Shown: piece by piece, positions 11,360 through 21,077 of the stretch | How positions within the stretch are numbered: position 1 is the first letter of the stretch | Layout of the letters: the number at the start of each line of letters is the position of its first letter | Source of the DNA: Bufo bufo | Taxonomy: Eukaryota > Chordata > Amphibia > Anura > Bufonidae | DNA length: 64,000 nucleotides | Direction of reading: 5' to 3' | NCBI RefSeq assembly: GCF_905171765.1 | Contig: NC_053391.1 | Span: 155,057,565 to 155,121,564 of the forward strand | The notes under the pieces: generated by a model | Database searches by the model: none | Seen by the model: the letters and a program-made list of their open reading frames with translations, nothing else | Told to the model about the DNA's origin: nothing | Translations under genes and position numbers: made by a program

Positions 11360-12229
11360 TTAATACGTCGTCGCAGCGCGAGATCTAAAGTGTAATCGTA
11401 CGATAGTTTTACCGTATTTGAATTTAAAGGTTTTGGCTTGATCCGTGAGTATCGATATTGTAACGGTATCAAAGTGTCGCTTGCAGAGAGGTATATAGTC
11501 CGGTCTGTTATACTTTTGCGGGACTATTTCGGTATTTTTACTGCTTAATTCCACTGTTCTTAAAAGCTGAACGTAACTATTGCAGACAAGTTGATGTTGA
11601 ATGATGTCAGTACAAACAAACATTGTATAAAATCCGGCTTTAATATCGGGATGAATTTTTCTCCTTATAGGTAATGAATCATTATCTTTTGTTGAAGCTA
11701 AATCAGCGTCCATGAAGCGCTCTAAAACAGGGAAACCAGAGTCGTTGTAGCACAAAACGATGTGCTCAGAGTCTACATTCTTGATCGAGCAATCGCGCGA
11801 ATAACCCTGAAGGCCCAATATATTGCCCAACCTTTGACAAGGCATGAACGCGTATAAGTGCGGATTCGTTACATAAACGGTTCTGTCAATATTGTCGTAT
11901 CTTAACCGCAATTGATCAGGCGGTATTTTTATAGATTCAAGTTTGTTATTAATTGCTTTGATCAGTTCGTGCATATTAGGGTAATAACCCGATTTAACAA
12001 AATTTTCTCTGAGCGGCTCGCCGCGATGCGCGATGTAGATTACGCCATCTCTGGGACCAAAGGTTTCCTATGTATGGGGGTACTGAATCTCTACTAAAGC
12101 CACTTCATAAGGGCCTCGAAGATGAACGGCTTTTGCTAATTTAGTGGTGTAATCATCGATAGTATTTTCGGGGTAAAGTTTGGTGGAGGCGTTTCAGGGC
12201 AGCGTGATAAAAAACAATCCATCTTCCAT
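11360..12229 (-). pseudogene. Polinton minor capsid (penton-type) protein, two nonsense codons
   Basis: A single frame of 289 codons runs from ATG at 12229 to TAA at 11360-11362. It is broken only by TGA after residue 11 (near 12196) and TAG after about residue 53 (near 12068). Conserved-looking stretches are DDYTTKLAKAVHLRGPYEVA (about residues 26-45), LVEIQYP, FYTMFVCTDIIQ (about 195) and RHFDTVTISI, ending in IVRLHFR. In Polintons this single jelly-roll protein occupies the capsid vertices. It sits 4 bp after the integrase stop and 2 bp before the pVI-like start. With no indel over 870 bp it is strikingly well preserved next to the deleted major capsid gene. Confidence 0.85.
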
Positions 12230-12232
12230 AGT

Positions 12233-13313
12233 TTACACGCTCGTCAACTGTTTTTCAGACACCCAAGGGTTAAACTTTTCGGGGTATCTGACCCACTTTA
12301 CCAAATACGACATTTCTCCCCTAACCTTCTTCTTTTTCACAATTTTTTCTATCCGATAAACGCGTCTGTTATCGAGGGGTACATTTTGAACCTCTTCAGA
12401 AAAGAACGAGCCTTCAATGAGCTCGTCAGCCAGATCTTTCAACTTATAAAGGGGTCTGAGTCCCCTAGTGTTTAAAGCCTAAATGGTAAATATCTCGTCC
12501 GTATAGGTTTGATCACACTCCTTCGCGAACGATCCCTTATAGCGAACAATTCTGATGTGATCGCCTATTTTTAACAACGGTTTATCTTTTTAAATAGTGG
12601 CGTAATGTCCGTTATTTCTCCAAATGGTTAAAGAGTTCTCTTTCGTCACATCAACGGGTCAACACCTTATGGTTCTGTGATACGCGTGATTATAACTATA
12701 CACCAGTTCTTGTAACTTGTCGATGTATCTGTACGTGTTTTGTTCTCTAAGATAACGCCACATTCTGGTTTTCAGAGTTCTATTAAAACGCTCATCTAAC
12801 GACGCCTTAACTGCGTTTGAAGTAAAAAAAATTATGTATTTTATAGGCGGCACAAAGCCGTCTCATAGGCTTGTTTATAAATTCAAGACCCTGATCAGTC
12901 TGTAGTTTTCTAGGGGTCCGGCCGCTTAACTTAAATATCTGCTCAAAAGCCGCCGACACTGTCACCCCGGATTTATTGGTAAGGCCGGATACCCAAGCGT
13001 ATTTCAAAAGAATATTGACGACCGTCAACAAGTATTTTACACCGTTATTTTCTTTAGAAAAATCTATCATTGACACAAGATTGGCCTGCCATTGATTATC
13101 TATATCAGAATCCATAACTTTGTTTCTTCTAAATGATTTTTTAACAGGTTTGTACAGCGTGTAAGTATCCTCGTTGCTCAACCAATTTTTTACAGCTTCT
13201 TCTCTTATTCCAAATTTTTGTACTTCTCTGAATAAGGGCTCTACGCTGCAATAAGAGCCGACAGCTTTCGGTGTGTAGTACTGTTTTCTCAATATCGCTG
13301 AAATACCCATCAT
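12233..13313 (-). pseudogene. Polinton chromodomain integrase, mutated
   Basis: Retrovirus-like integrase of the Polinton type. The N-terminal part (13313-12807) holds SVEPLFREVQKFGI, a core beginning QWQANLVSMIDFSKENNG, then LLKYAW and LQTDQGLEF. The third acidic region appears after a frameshift near 12840 as DERFNRTLKTRMWRYL (about 12810-12760). The C-terminal chromodomain is RGEMSYLVKWVRYPEKFNPW (about 12325-12266). In the first motif the usual acidic residue after QWQA is N, so one catalytic acid seems lost. Stops also occur near 12659, 12592 and 12480. The enzyme would insert the element and make 6-bp TSDs. Family identification is firm and activity is excluded. Confidence 0.88.
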
Positions 13314-13600
13314 TTTAGCAACGTTTTTAAGCAGTGTCTATCAATCAATGCGACCCAACAGTTTATGCAATTTTAACTAATCAAGATAGTGGATTTATTG
13401 TAAAAAGAAAAAAGCGGACTACATTTTATTTTAAAAGAGTTTATGTAAAACTAAAAAAAACATTACAAGACCAAACATTTTTTATTTAAAACAAATAAAA
13501 ACATTATAATGCATTACATACAAATACATTTTATATACATTCAAAGTAAAAAATTTACAACGTTAACCACGCCGTCTGTGACAAAGGAGACGCTCTCTTT
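13314..13600. other. AT-rich spacer between Polinton genes
   Basis: No coding region or repeat recognised. It lies between the integrase start and the stop of the split conserved protein, and contains homopolymer-rich AT sequence at 13380-13560. Promoters of the minus-strand genes could have been here, but no motif is convincing. Confidence 0.4.
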
Positions 13601-14060
13601 TTAGGTAATAAAGTCCCCCCGTTTTATTGGCGATGTTACAAACAACGGCTGCATAAAAGGAGTACGAGGAGCTTCAAAGGGTTCACCCGACGAACCTCTT
13701 TTTAAATTATTGAAAAGTTCTCTCATTCTTGTATTACCGATAACGGTTGACGGAATGTTCAGCTCTGCAATAGTTTCCATAAAACTATCCCAAACGCGAG
13801 GCGCTTTAGACACGACATGGCTCTGCGTAGCTGTGCAAATCAGGTCGATGATGTTGGAACCGGGTATAGCTTGATCTTTGTAAATGAATTTGCCCCTAGA
13901 GTTCCAGTACGACTTGTCACCTGAGCGCCACAGTTTGTTCAACATAGGTATATATATAACGTATATTCACATTGTCGAGTATCTCTTTAGTATCGGGGTT
14001 GATTGAGGCGTCATTTGTCAATCGTTGTTGATCGGGTTGCGGCTGTGTAATCAGAGTTAA
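13601..14060 (-). pseudogene. Conserved Polinton protein, C-terminal half
   Basis: Minus-strand frame ending at 13601, with GKFIYKDQAIPGSNIIDLI and AELNIPSTVIGN, features of a conserved Polinton virion-module protein of unassigned role. Sequence between the insertion point at 14060 and about 13945 continues the same protein in another frame, suggesting a small indel in the TATATA run near 13950. Its N-terminal half lies beyond the TTAA element at 16112-16349. Confidence 0.7.
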
Positions 14061-14364
14061 AGGGAACCTGTCATGTGGATATTTGATTATAATCTAACTA
14101 ATTATTTACAATCATTAACTACTAAAAAGTACCTTAGATGTATTCACTTACTGGCGTGACAGATGTTTACCTCATAATATACACACAAAGATGCCACATG
14201 CCACATGCTAATGAGCTGATTGGAGTCTGGCGTGATGTCATTGAGTCCAGCGTATATTTAATTCAGAGCTATAGCCACTCCCCTGCCCACCTGCTGCTGT
14301 TTTCTATGGAAACAAACTGTCATTCAGCAGCAGGTGGGCAGGGAGAGTCAGGAGCTCATAAATA

Positions 14365-15948
14365 CACTGCTCAAAAAAATAAAGGGAACACAAAAATAAC
14401 ACATCCTAGATCTGAGTTAATTAAATATTCTTCTGAAATACTTTGTTCTTTACATAGTTGAATGTGCTGACAACAAAATCACACAAAAATAAAAAAAAAT
14501 GGAAATCACATTTTTTAACCCATGGAGGTCTGGATTTGGAGTCACACTCAAAATTAAAGTGGAAAAACACACTACAGGCTGATCCAACTTTGATGTAATG
14601 TCCTTAAAACAAGTCAAAATGAGGCTCAGTAGTGTGTGTGGCCTCCATGTGCCTGTATGACCTCCCTACAACGCCTGTGCATGCTCCTGATGAGGTGGCG
14701 GACGGTCTCCTGAGGGATCTCCTCCCAGACCTGGACTAAAGCATCTGCCAACTCCTGGACAGTCTGTGGTGCAACGTGACGTTGGTGGATAGAGCGAGAC
14801 ATGATGTCCCAGATGTGCTCAATTGGATTCAGGTCTGGGGAACGGGCGGGCCAGTCCATAGCATCAATGCCTTTGTCTTGCAGGAACTGCTGACACACTC
14901 CAGCCACATAAGGTCTAGCATTGTCTTGCATTAGGAGGAACCCAGGGCCAACCGCACCAGCATATGGTCTCACAAGGGGTCTGAGAATCTCATCTCGGTA
15001 CCTAATGGCAGTCAGGCTACCTCTGGCGAGCACATGGAGGGCTGTGCGGCCCTCCAAAGAAATGCCACCCCACACCATTACTGACCCAATGCCAAACCGG
15101 TCATGCTGGAGGATGTTGCAGGCAGCAGAACGTTCTCCACGGCGTCTCCAGACTCTGTCACGTCTGTCACATGTGCTCAGTGTGAACCTGCTTTCATCTG
15201 TGAAGAGCACAGGGCGCCAGTGGCCAATTTGCCAATCTTGGTGTTCTCTGGCAAATGCCAAACGTCCTGCACGGTGTTGGGCTGTAAGCACAACCCCCAC
15301 CTGTGGACGTCGGGCCCTCATATCACCCTCATGGAGTCTGTTTATGACCGTTTGAGCAGACACATGCACATTTGTGGCCAGCTGGAGGTCATTTTGCAGG
15401 GCTCTGGCAGTGCTCCTCCTGTTCCTCCTTGCACAAAGGCGAAGGTAGCGGTCCTGCTGCTGGGTTGTTGCCCTCCTACGGCCTCCTCCACGTCTCCTGA
15501 TGTACTGGCCTGTCTCCTGGTAGCACCTCCATGCTCTAGACACTACGCTGACAGACACAGCAAACCTTCTTGCCACAGCTCGCATTGATGTGCCATCCTG
15601 GATAAGCTGCACTACCTGAGCCACCTGTGTGGGTTGTAGACTCCGTCTCATGCTACCACTAGAGTGAAAGCACCACCAGCATTCAAAAGTGACCAAAACA
15701 TCAGCCAGGAAGCATAGGAACTGAGAAGTGGTCTGTGGTTACCACCTGCAGAACCACTCCGTTATTGGGGGTGTCTTGCTAATTGCCTATAATTTCCACC
15801 TGTTGTCTATTCCATTTGCACAACAGCATGTGAAATTGATTGTCACTCAGTGTTGCTTCCTAAGTGGACAGTTTGATTTCACAGAAGTGTGATTGACTTG
15901 GAGTTACATTGTGTTGTTTAAGTGTTCCCTTTATTTTTTTGAGCAGTG
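14365..15948 (-). mobile_element. Tc1-type element 1, apparently complete
   Basis: 1584 bp with TA at 14363-14364 and 15949-15950. Terminal inverted repeats start CACTGCTCAAAAAAATAAAG and match at the right end to AAGTGTTCCC. It contains one uninterrupted minus-strand transposase. Length, TA target and gene match Tc1/mariner elements. It is inserted in the TTAA MITE, making it one of the youngest layers here. Families with this terminus are widespread in fishes and amphibians and have been discussed as horizontally transferred; that link is recalled, not tested. Confidence 0.95.
14626..15651 (-). CDS. Tc1-type transposase, intact DD34E
   Basis: Cut-and-paste transposase acting in the nucleus on the element's own inverted termini. 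I chose the ATG at 15651 ([12 protein letters not shown]), giving 341 residues, the usual Tc1 length. The frame is open upstream to an ATG at 15696, but those 15 extra residues look like terminal-region translation. Two helix-turn-helix regions occupy roughly residues 4-55 and 70-120, with a basic hinge GGGRRR between them. The catalytic triad is present: D152 in LFTDESRF, D243 in LMQDNARPY and E278 in NPIEHIWD, with 34 residues between the last two. Also visible is VMVWGGI. There are no stops or frameshifts, so the protein could be functional. Promoter and polyadenylation signals were not identified. Confidence in family and integrity is high; activity is untested. Confidence 0.95.
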   Translation of the reverse strand: MRRSLQPTQVAQVVQLIQDGTSMRAVARRFAVSVSVVSRAWRCYQETGQYIRRRGGGRRRATTQQQDRYLRLCARRNRRSTARALQNDLQLATNVHVSAQTVINRLHEGDMRARRPQVGVVLTAQHRAGRLAFAREHQDWQIGHWRPVLFTDESRFTLSTCDRRDRVWRRRGERSAACNILQHDRFGIGSVMVWGGISLEGRTALHVLARGSLTAIRYRDEILRPLVRPYAGAVGPGFLLMQDNARPYVAGVCQQFLQDKGIDAMDWPARSPDLNPIEHIWDIMSRSIHQRHVAPQTVQELADALVQVWEEIPQETVRHLIRSMHRRCREVIQAHGGHTHY

Positions 15949-16111
15949 TATATTAATGACTCATCATTATCAGCTGGAGCTTTTCAATACAAGATGTTGG
16001 CAGATTGACTGGGTCAATTAAAGAATGTGACCCAGCATTATGCTAAGAGAATCAGTCACTTATTTATGTTGCCCTTAGTTAAGACACCATAAAACTGGTG
16101 ACAGGTTCCCT

Positions 16112-16349
16112 TTAAGGTTGACATTTCTTTACCGGACTGTTTGTTGAGCATCAAGTATCTCTGTAACACGTTAGTGTAGATCTTAATTTTTTCTTCATCT
16201 GAAAGGTCATTTCTGTGTAGTATTTTGCTAATTTCATCGTCTAAACGCAGTATGGCGGTTTGACGTATGTCATTTGTTTCTACAGACAGTTTTTTAAGCC
16301 GGTCCAAATCGCTTTTGGAAACCAGGAACATTTTCTCAGCATGCTGCAT
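16112..16349 (-). pseudogene. Conserved Polinton protein, N-terminal half
   Basis: The ATG at 16349 opens MQHAEKMFLVSKSDLDRL, followed by IRQTAILRLDDEI and IYTNVLQRYLMLN, until the TTAA insertion at 16112. The start overlaps the stop of the upstream hydrophobic protein as TAATG. The matching C-terminal half is at 14060-13601. Its role in the virion module is unknown to me. A helical, charged character is visible. Confidence 0.75.
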
Positions 16350-16664
16350 TAGGAACCACCGGCGGTGTTGGCTATCAAGCTAGTGATTAAAGGTATTGCA
16401 AAACCGAGCAGCGCTCCTATAAAACCGCCGCTCTGGTTCACAACGCGCTTATTTCCTTTAATGGGGTACTTTTTATCGCTTAATTTCTTTACAGCCGCAA
16501 TCCATCTTTTCAGTATATTTTTTTTGGTGCTCTTTAAGAGGTATCTTTCCTTTAAGGATATTGAGAGCGATCTCACCAATAGCAGCTATCAAATCATTAC
16601 TGGCGTTACGTAATATTGATTTTCGGGTCTTCAGATTTGTTTTAACTAGCGCTTTTAAAAGATC
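16349..16664 (-). pseudogene. Polinton short basic protein with hydrophobic C-terminus
   Basis: Minus strand, stop at 16349-16351. The C-terminal part reads KGNKRVVNQ then GGFIGALLGFAIPLITSLIA, a glycine-led hydrophobic segment after a basic stretch. The N-terminal part (about 16660-16540; LKALVKTNLK, IGEIALNILKGKIPL) lies in another frame, so a frameshift occurs near 16530. The start is cut off by Tc1 element 2 at 16670. The layout of basic region plus glycine-rich hydrophobic tail recalls the adenovirus core peptide pX; this is a resemblance only. Confidence 0.6.
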
Positions 16665-16671
16665 CCAATTA

Positions 16672-18277
16672 CAGTTGCAAGAAAAAGTATATGAACCCTT
16701 TGGAATGATATGGATTTCTGCACAAATTGGTCATAAAATGTGATCTGATCTTCATCTAAGTCACAATAGACAATCACAGTCTGCTTAAACTAAAAAACAC
16801 ACAAAGAATTAAATGTTACCATGTTTTTATTGAACACACCATGTAAACATTCACAGTGCAGGTGGAAAAAGTATGTGAACCCTTGGATTTAATAACTGGT
16901 TGAACCTCCTTTGGCAGCAATAACTTCAAACAAACGTTTTCTGTAGTTGCAGATCAGACGTGTACAACGGTCAGGAGTAATTCTTGATCATTCCTCTTTA
17001 CAGAACTGTTTCAGTTCAGCAATATTCTTGGGATGTCTGGTGTGAATCGTTTTCTTGAGGTCATGCCACAGCATCTCAATCGGGTTGAGGTCAGGACTCC
17101 GACTAGGCCACTCCAGAAGGCGTATTTTCTTCTGTTTAAGCCATTCTGTTGTTGATTTACTTTTATGCTTTGGGTCGTTGTCCTGTTGCAACACCCATCT
17201 TCTGTTAAGCTTCAGCTGGTGGACAGATGGCCTTAAGTTCTCCTGAAAAATGTCTTGATAAACTTGTGAATTCATTTTTCCTTCGATGATAGCAATCCGT
17301 CCAGGCCCTGATGCAGCAAAGCAGCCCTAAACCATGATGCCCCCACCACCATACGTGACAGTTGGGATGAGGTTTTGATGTTGGTGTGCTGTGCACACAT
17401 AGTGTTGTGTGTTTCTTGCAAGCAACTCAACTTTGGCTTCATCTGTCCACAGAATATTTTGCCAGTACTACTGTGGAACATCCATGTGCTCTTGTGCAAA
17501 CTGTATACGTGCAGCAATGTTTTTTTGGACAGCAGTGGCATCCTCCGTAGTATCCTCCCATGAAATCCATTCTTGTTTAGTGTTTTACGTATCGTAGATT
17601 CGCTAACAGTAATGTTAGCATATGCCAGAGCCTTTTGTAAGTCTTTAGCTGACACTCTAGGATTCTTCTTCACCTCATTGAGCAGTCTGCGCTGTGCTCT
17701 TGCAGTCATCTTTACAGGATGGCCACTCCTAGGTAGAGTAGCAGCAGTGCTGAACTTTCTCCATTTATAGACAATTTGTCTTACCGTGGACTGATGAACA
17801 GCAAGGCTTTTGGAGATACTTTTATAACCCTTTCCAGCTTTATGCAAGTCAACAATTCTTAATCGTAGGTCTTTTGAGAGCTCTTTTGTGCGAGGCATCA
17901 TTCACATCAGGCAATGCTTCTTGTGAAAAGCAAACCCAGAAATGGTGTGTGTTTTTTATAGGGCAGGGCAGCTGTAACCAACACCTCCAATCTCATCTCA
18001 TTGATTTGACTCCAGTTGGCTGACACCTCCCTCCAATTAGCTCTTGGAGATGTCATTAGTCTAGGGGTTCACATACTTTTTACACCTGCATTGTGAATGT
18101 TTACATGGTGTGTTCAATAAAAACATGGTAACATTTAATTATTTTTGTGCTATTAGTTTAAGCAGACTGTGATTGTCTATTGTTGTGACTTAGATGAAGA
18201 TCAGATAACATTTTATAACCAACTTGTGCAGAAATACATATAATTCCAAAGAGTTCACATACTTTTTCTTGCAACTG
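16672..18277 (-). mobile_element. Tc1-type element 2
   Basis: 1606 bp with TA at 16670-16671 and 18278-18279. Inverted termini CAGTTGCAAGAAAAAGTAT at both ends have a further inner match around AACATGGTAACATTTAAT. It marks the junction between the Polinton remnant (left) and a hAT right-end fragment (right), so it inserted after those were joined. Its transposase is broken. Confidence 0.95.
16988..17901 (-). pseudogene. Tc1-type transposase pseudogene
   Basis: The start [20 protein letters not shown] at 17901 leads an intact DNA-binding half with a helix-turn-helix ([20 protein letters not shown]) and GHPVKMT. The frame breaks near 17480, after which catalytic-domain parts appear in different frames: PHPNCHVWWWGHHGLGLL (about 17365-17310), QQDNDPKHKSKSTTEWL (about 17190-17140) and [16 protein letters not shown] (about 17105-17060). 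The last two acids are spaced as DD34E. It is about full length with at least two indels, so inactive. Unlike Tc1 element 1, this is an old copy. Confidence 0.93.
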
Positions 18278-18279
18278 TA

Positions 18280-18802
18280 TGCAGTGCTGGTGCACTGAGT
18301 TTGCATATGATGGCCGCCGCAGCCCACCTAACTAACAGACGGATAAAAGTTATTTTTCTTTGTTACTGGGCTCAGGGCAGGGTAAAAAGATTGTACACTG
18401 CACCCACACAACTAAATCTATGTAGATCGCTGAGTTCAATTGCTGTTCTGATTAAAGTTTCTTTCCTATTCTCTCCCTCACAGCAGCAGCATCCTCTCCC
18501 TACACTAGTAACAGCAGAGTGATGTGCAGCGCTACGTAACTCCAGCTTATATAGAGGCTGGGTCACAAGTTGCACTGGCCAATCACAGCCATGCCATTAG
18601 TAGGCATGGCTGTGATGGCTTCTAAGGGCACAGAGTTAAACGCTTGTTGATTGGCTGCTCTGCAGTCTTTCAAAAAGCGCCAAGAAATCGCCGAACACCG
18701 AACCCGAACTTTTACTGAAATGTTCGGGTTCGGGTCTGGGGTCCAAAAATCCTAAAGTTCGGTATGAACCCGAACTTTACAGTTCGGGTTCGCTCAACCC
18801 TA
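18280..18802 (+). mobile_element. Right-end fragment of a hAT element related to hAT element 2
   Basis: The last ~500 bp match the right end of the 14-kb hAT (33800-34307): AAATGGCCGCCG-type words, GAGGCTGGGTCACA, CACTGGCCAATCACAG, AAAAAGCGCCAAGAAA and the terminus GGGTTCGCTCAACCCTA at 18802. No left end is found, and it joins Polinton sequence through the Tc1 insertion site, so the left part was lost by deletion. CTCATAAT (18803-18810) would be its 3' TSD copy. Confidence 0.85.
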
Positions 18803-19273
18803 CTCATAATTAATCAGATTTTATTTAGCTAACTTTAATGAGAAAAACAAAATCTTATCCTTATCTAGGCCAAAACGATTACCAATATGTCTGTCCTCAA
18901 TAGACTTATTTCTAGGCAATACTTAAACCTAATTCTCATAACTTCTCTATTGATAAGATCCTGGAATATCCTGCTCAATGTAACTGATTACGACATATCA
19001 AAATCTCTTAATTCATTTAAGAAATCTATTGACTGTTTTTCTTAAATTTTTAATCAATAACAGAATAATTACATTTAAAACCCATCTGGTTTTGAATGTC
19101 TATACCTTTGTCCTTTAGACTGGTATCTGCCTTAGAAATCTGACCTTTTCCCCTCTGTAAATCCTTCTCTGGTGTCGGTCTATTTGTATCAACCTCAGAA
19201 ATCTGTTCAATGACAATTGGTGTCTATGGATTTGTGTGTGTGACTGATTTTATCATATGATAGGGTCTAAACA
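18803..19273. other. Unassigned sequence flanking a CR1-like LINE
   Basis: No transposon terminus or tandem repeat recognised. The minus strand has several short open stretches separated by stops (for example GKGQISKADTSLKDKG near 19140-19190). These could belong to the same decayed ORF as 35721-36648, because these two flanks were adjacent before the LINE and hAT inserted. This is weak. Confidence 0.3.
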
Positions 19274-19279
19274 TTACAT

Positions 19280-19334
19280 GTAATTTTCTGTGTTCCTCAT
19301 AAAGATTACCTTTATGAGGAACACAGAAAATTAC
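19280..19334. repeat. Perfect 25-bp inverted repeat at the LINE 5' end
   Basis: The arms start GTAATTTTCTGTGTTCCTCA and are exactly complementary to 19310-19334, with the 5-bp spacer ATTAC. It sits precisely where recognisable LINE sequence starts. Confidence 0.9.
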
Positions 19335-19340
19335 TTGGGA

Positions 19341-20334
19341 TAATAGTGACCATAAAGTAATAACCTTCCAATTACCATTCAAAAGAGCGTTTCTACAGGG
19401 AGGAACAAAAATACCAAACTTCAAAAAAGCAAAATTTTGCCAACTAAGAGAGTCCATAGGCCTAACTAACTGTGACAAAGTCTTCAAATATAAAAATTCA
19501 GCCACAAAATGGGATATCTTTAAAAGCATCCTAAAATCTCATTGTGAGAGGTACATACTGTATGGTAATAAAAGGTTAAGGAACCAAACGAAACCAATGT
19601 GGATAAATAGAACTGTAAAGACAACAAAAAAAAAGCATATAAATCACTAAAACAGGAGGGTAGCACGGAAAAACTGAAAAACTATAAGGAAAAAAATAGA
19701 ACATGTAAAAAAAACAAATAAAAACGGCCAAACTAGAGACCGAGAGATTAATTGCCAAACAGAGTAAAACTAACCCTAAAATGCTCTTCAATTATATAAA
19801 TGTAAAAAAGTATAAATCTGAAGGTGTCGGCCCTTTAAAGAGTAATGAGGGGGGAGTCGCAGAGAGCGACGAGGAGAAAGCAAAGCTGTTAAATATTTTA
19901 TTCTCCAATGTATTCACTGAGGAAAATAAACTGTCAGGTGAAATGCTGAATGTAAAAATAAATTTCCCATTAAAAGTGTCCTGTCTGACCCAGGAAGAAG
20001 TACATCAGCGATTTAAAAAGATTAAAATAGACAAATCGCCAGGACCGGATGGCATACACCCCCGTATCCTAAGGGAATTAAGTAATGTCATAGCCAGACC
20101 CTTATTTCTGATATTTGCAGACTCTATACTGACAGGGAATGTCCCACAGGATTGGTGCATAGCAAATTTGGTGCCAATATTCAAAAAGGGTCCAAAAACA
20201 GACCCCGTAAACTATAGGCCGGTAAGTTTAACATCTGTTGTGGGTAAACAGTTTGAAGGTTTTCTAAGAGATGCTATCTTAGAGCATCTCAACAAAAATA
20301 ACCAAATAACGCCATATCAGCATGGCTTCATGAG
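19341..20334 (+). pseudogene. CR1-like ORF2 fragment: end of endonuclease and start of reverse transcriptase
   Basis: DNSDHKVITFQLPF near 19341 is the endonuclease SDH motif. A frameshift lies near 19640. From 19781 the frame is open: LNILFSNVFTEEN, then RT motifs KIDKSPGPDGIHPRILREL, VPIFKKGPKTDPVNYRPVSL and VVGKQFEGFL, ending HGFMS at the hAT insertion point. The product would reverse-transcribe its own RNA at the nicked target. The frame is continued exactly by 34308-34883 once the hAT and one TSD copy are removed. I leave family at CR1/Jockey-group level. Confidence 0.88.
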
Positions 20335-20611
20335 TAGAGTTGAGCGAACACCTGGATGTTGGGGTTCGAGAAGTTCGGCCGAACTTCCCGGAAATGTTCG
20401 GGTTCGGGTTCTGAACCCGACCCGAACTTCGTCCCGAACCCCATTGAAGTCAATGGGGACCCGAACTTTTCGGCACTAAAAAGGCTGTAAAACAGCCCAG
20501 GAAAGGGCTAGAGTGCTGCAAAAGGCAGCAAAATGTAGTTAAATCCCCTGCAAACAAATGTGGATAGGGAAATGAATAAAAATAAAAATAAAATAAATAA
20601 AAATTAACCAA

Positions 20612-21077
20612 TATCAATTGGAGAGAGGTCCCATAGCAGAGAATCAGGCTTCATGTCACCCGCCACTGGAACAGGCCACTGTCAGATATTTAGACCCCGC
20701 CACCCAGACATAGGAGAGAGGTCCCATTGCAGAGAATCAGGCTTCATGTCATAGCAGAGAATCATGCTTCATGTCACCCAACACTGGAACAGGCCACTGT
20801 CAGATATTTTTAGGCCCCGGCACCCAGACAGAGGAGAGAGGTCCCATAGCAGAGAATCAGGCTTCATGTCACCCACCACTGGAACAGGCCATTGTCAGAT
20901 ATTTTTAGGCCCCGCCACCCAGACAGAGGAGAGAGGTCCCATAGCAGAGAATCAGGCTTCATGTCATAGCAGAGAATCAGGCTTCATGTCACCCAACACT
21001 GGAACAGGCCACTGTCAGATATTTTTAGGCCCCGGCACTCAGACAGAGGAGAGAGATCCCATAGCAAAGAATCAGGC
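20612..21077 (+). repeat. ~120-bp tandem repeats of hAT element 2, left of the LINE
   Basis: Units contain GAGAGAGGTCCCATAGCAGA, AATCAGGCTTCATGTCA, CTGGAACAGGCCA and GGCACCCAGACAGA. Roughly four irregular copies occur before the Tx1 insertion point at 21077. The same array resumes at 28144. Confidence 0.92.

Larger units (their letters stand above)
14061..16111. mobile_element. TTAA-flanked (piggyBac-type) MITE carrying a Tc1 element
   Basis: The termini AGGGAACCTGTCA and its complement at the right end are flanked by TTAA at 14057-14060 and 16112-16115, as for piggyBac-type elements. Subtracting the 1584-bp Tc1 insert leaves about 470 bp of non-coding MITE. The MITE interrupts the conserved Polinton protein whose halves are at 16349-16112 and 14060-13601. 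Confidence 0.88.
7441..16669 (-). mobile_element. Decayed Polinton/Maverick element, virion-gene half
   Basis: Six minus-strand gene remnants with Polinton-type character lie head to tail: short hydrophobic protein, a conserved protein split by an insertion, chromodomain integrase, minor capsid protein, pVI-like protein, major capsid protein and adenain-like protease. Spacing is very tight (12233/12229, 11360/11358, a TAATG overlap at 16349), as in large viral-type elements. Protein-primed polymerase B and the A32-type ATPase are not seen. The right side stops where Tc1 element 2 and a hAT fragment begin, so the other half is missing. Insertions within it are at 8233-9934, 10411-10672 and 14061-16111. 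Stops and frameshifts affect nearly all genes, so it is an inactive old copy. The right edge and overall identity are well supported; the left terminus is uncertain. Confidence 0.88.
19280..20334 (+). mobile_element. CR1-like LINE, 5' portion of a copy split by hAT element 2
   Basis: LINE sequence from about 19305 to the hAT target site TTCATGAG (20327-20334). The copy is 5'-truncated. Its first bases form an inverted repeat at 19280-19334 with 25-bp arms around a 5-bp loop, compatible with 5' inversion during insertion. A possible short TSD TTACATGTA occurs at 19274-19282 and 35699-35707. It continues at 34308. Confidence 0.85.

Noticed and set aside
14171..18810. CTCATAAT at 14171-14178 and 18803-18810 as a hAT TSD pair
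   Set aside because: The left copy is not followed by a hAT terminus and lies inside the TTAA MITE, so the match is coincidental.
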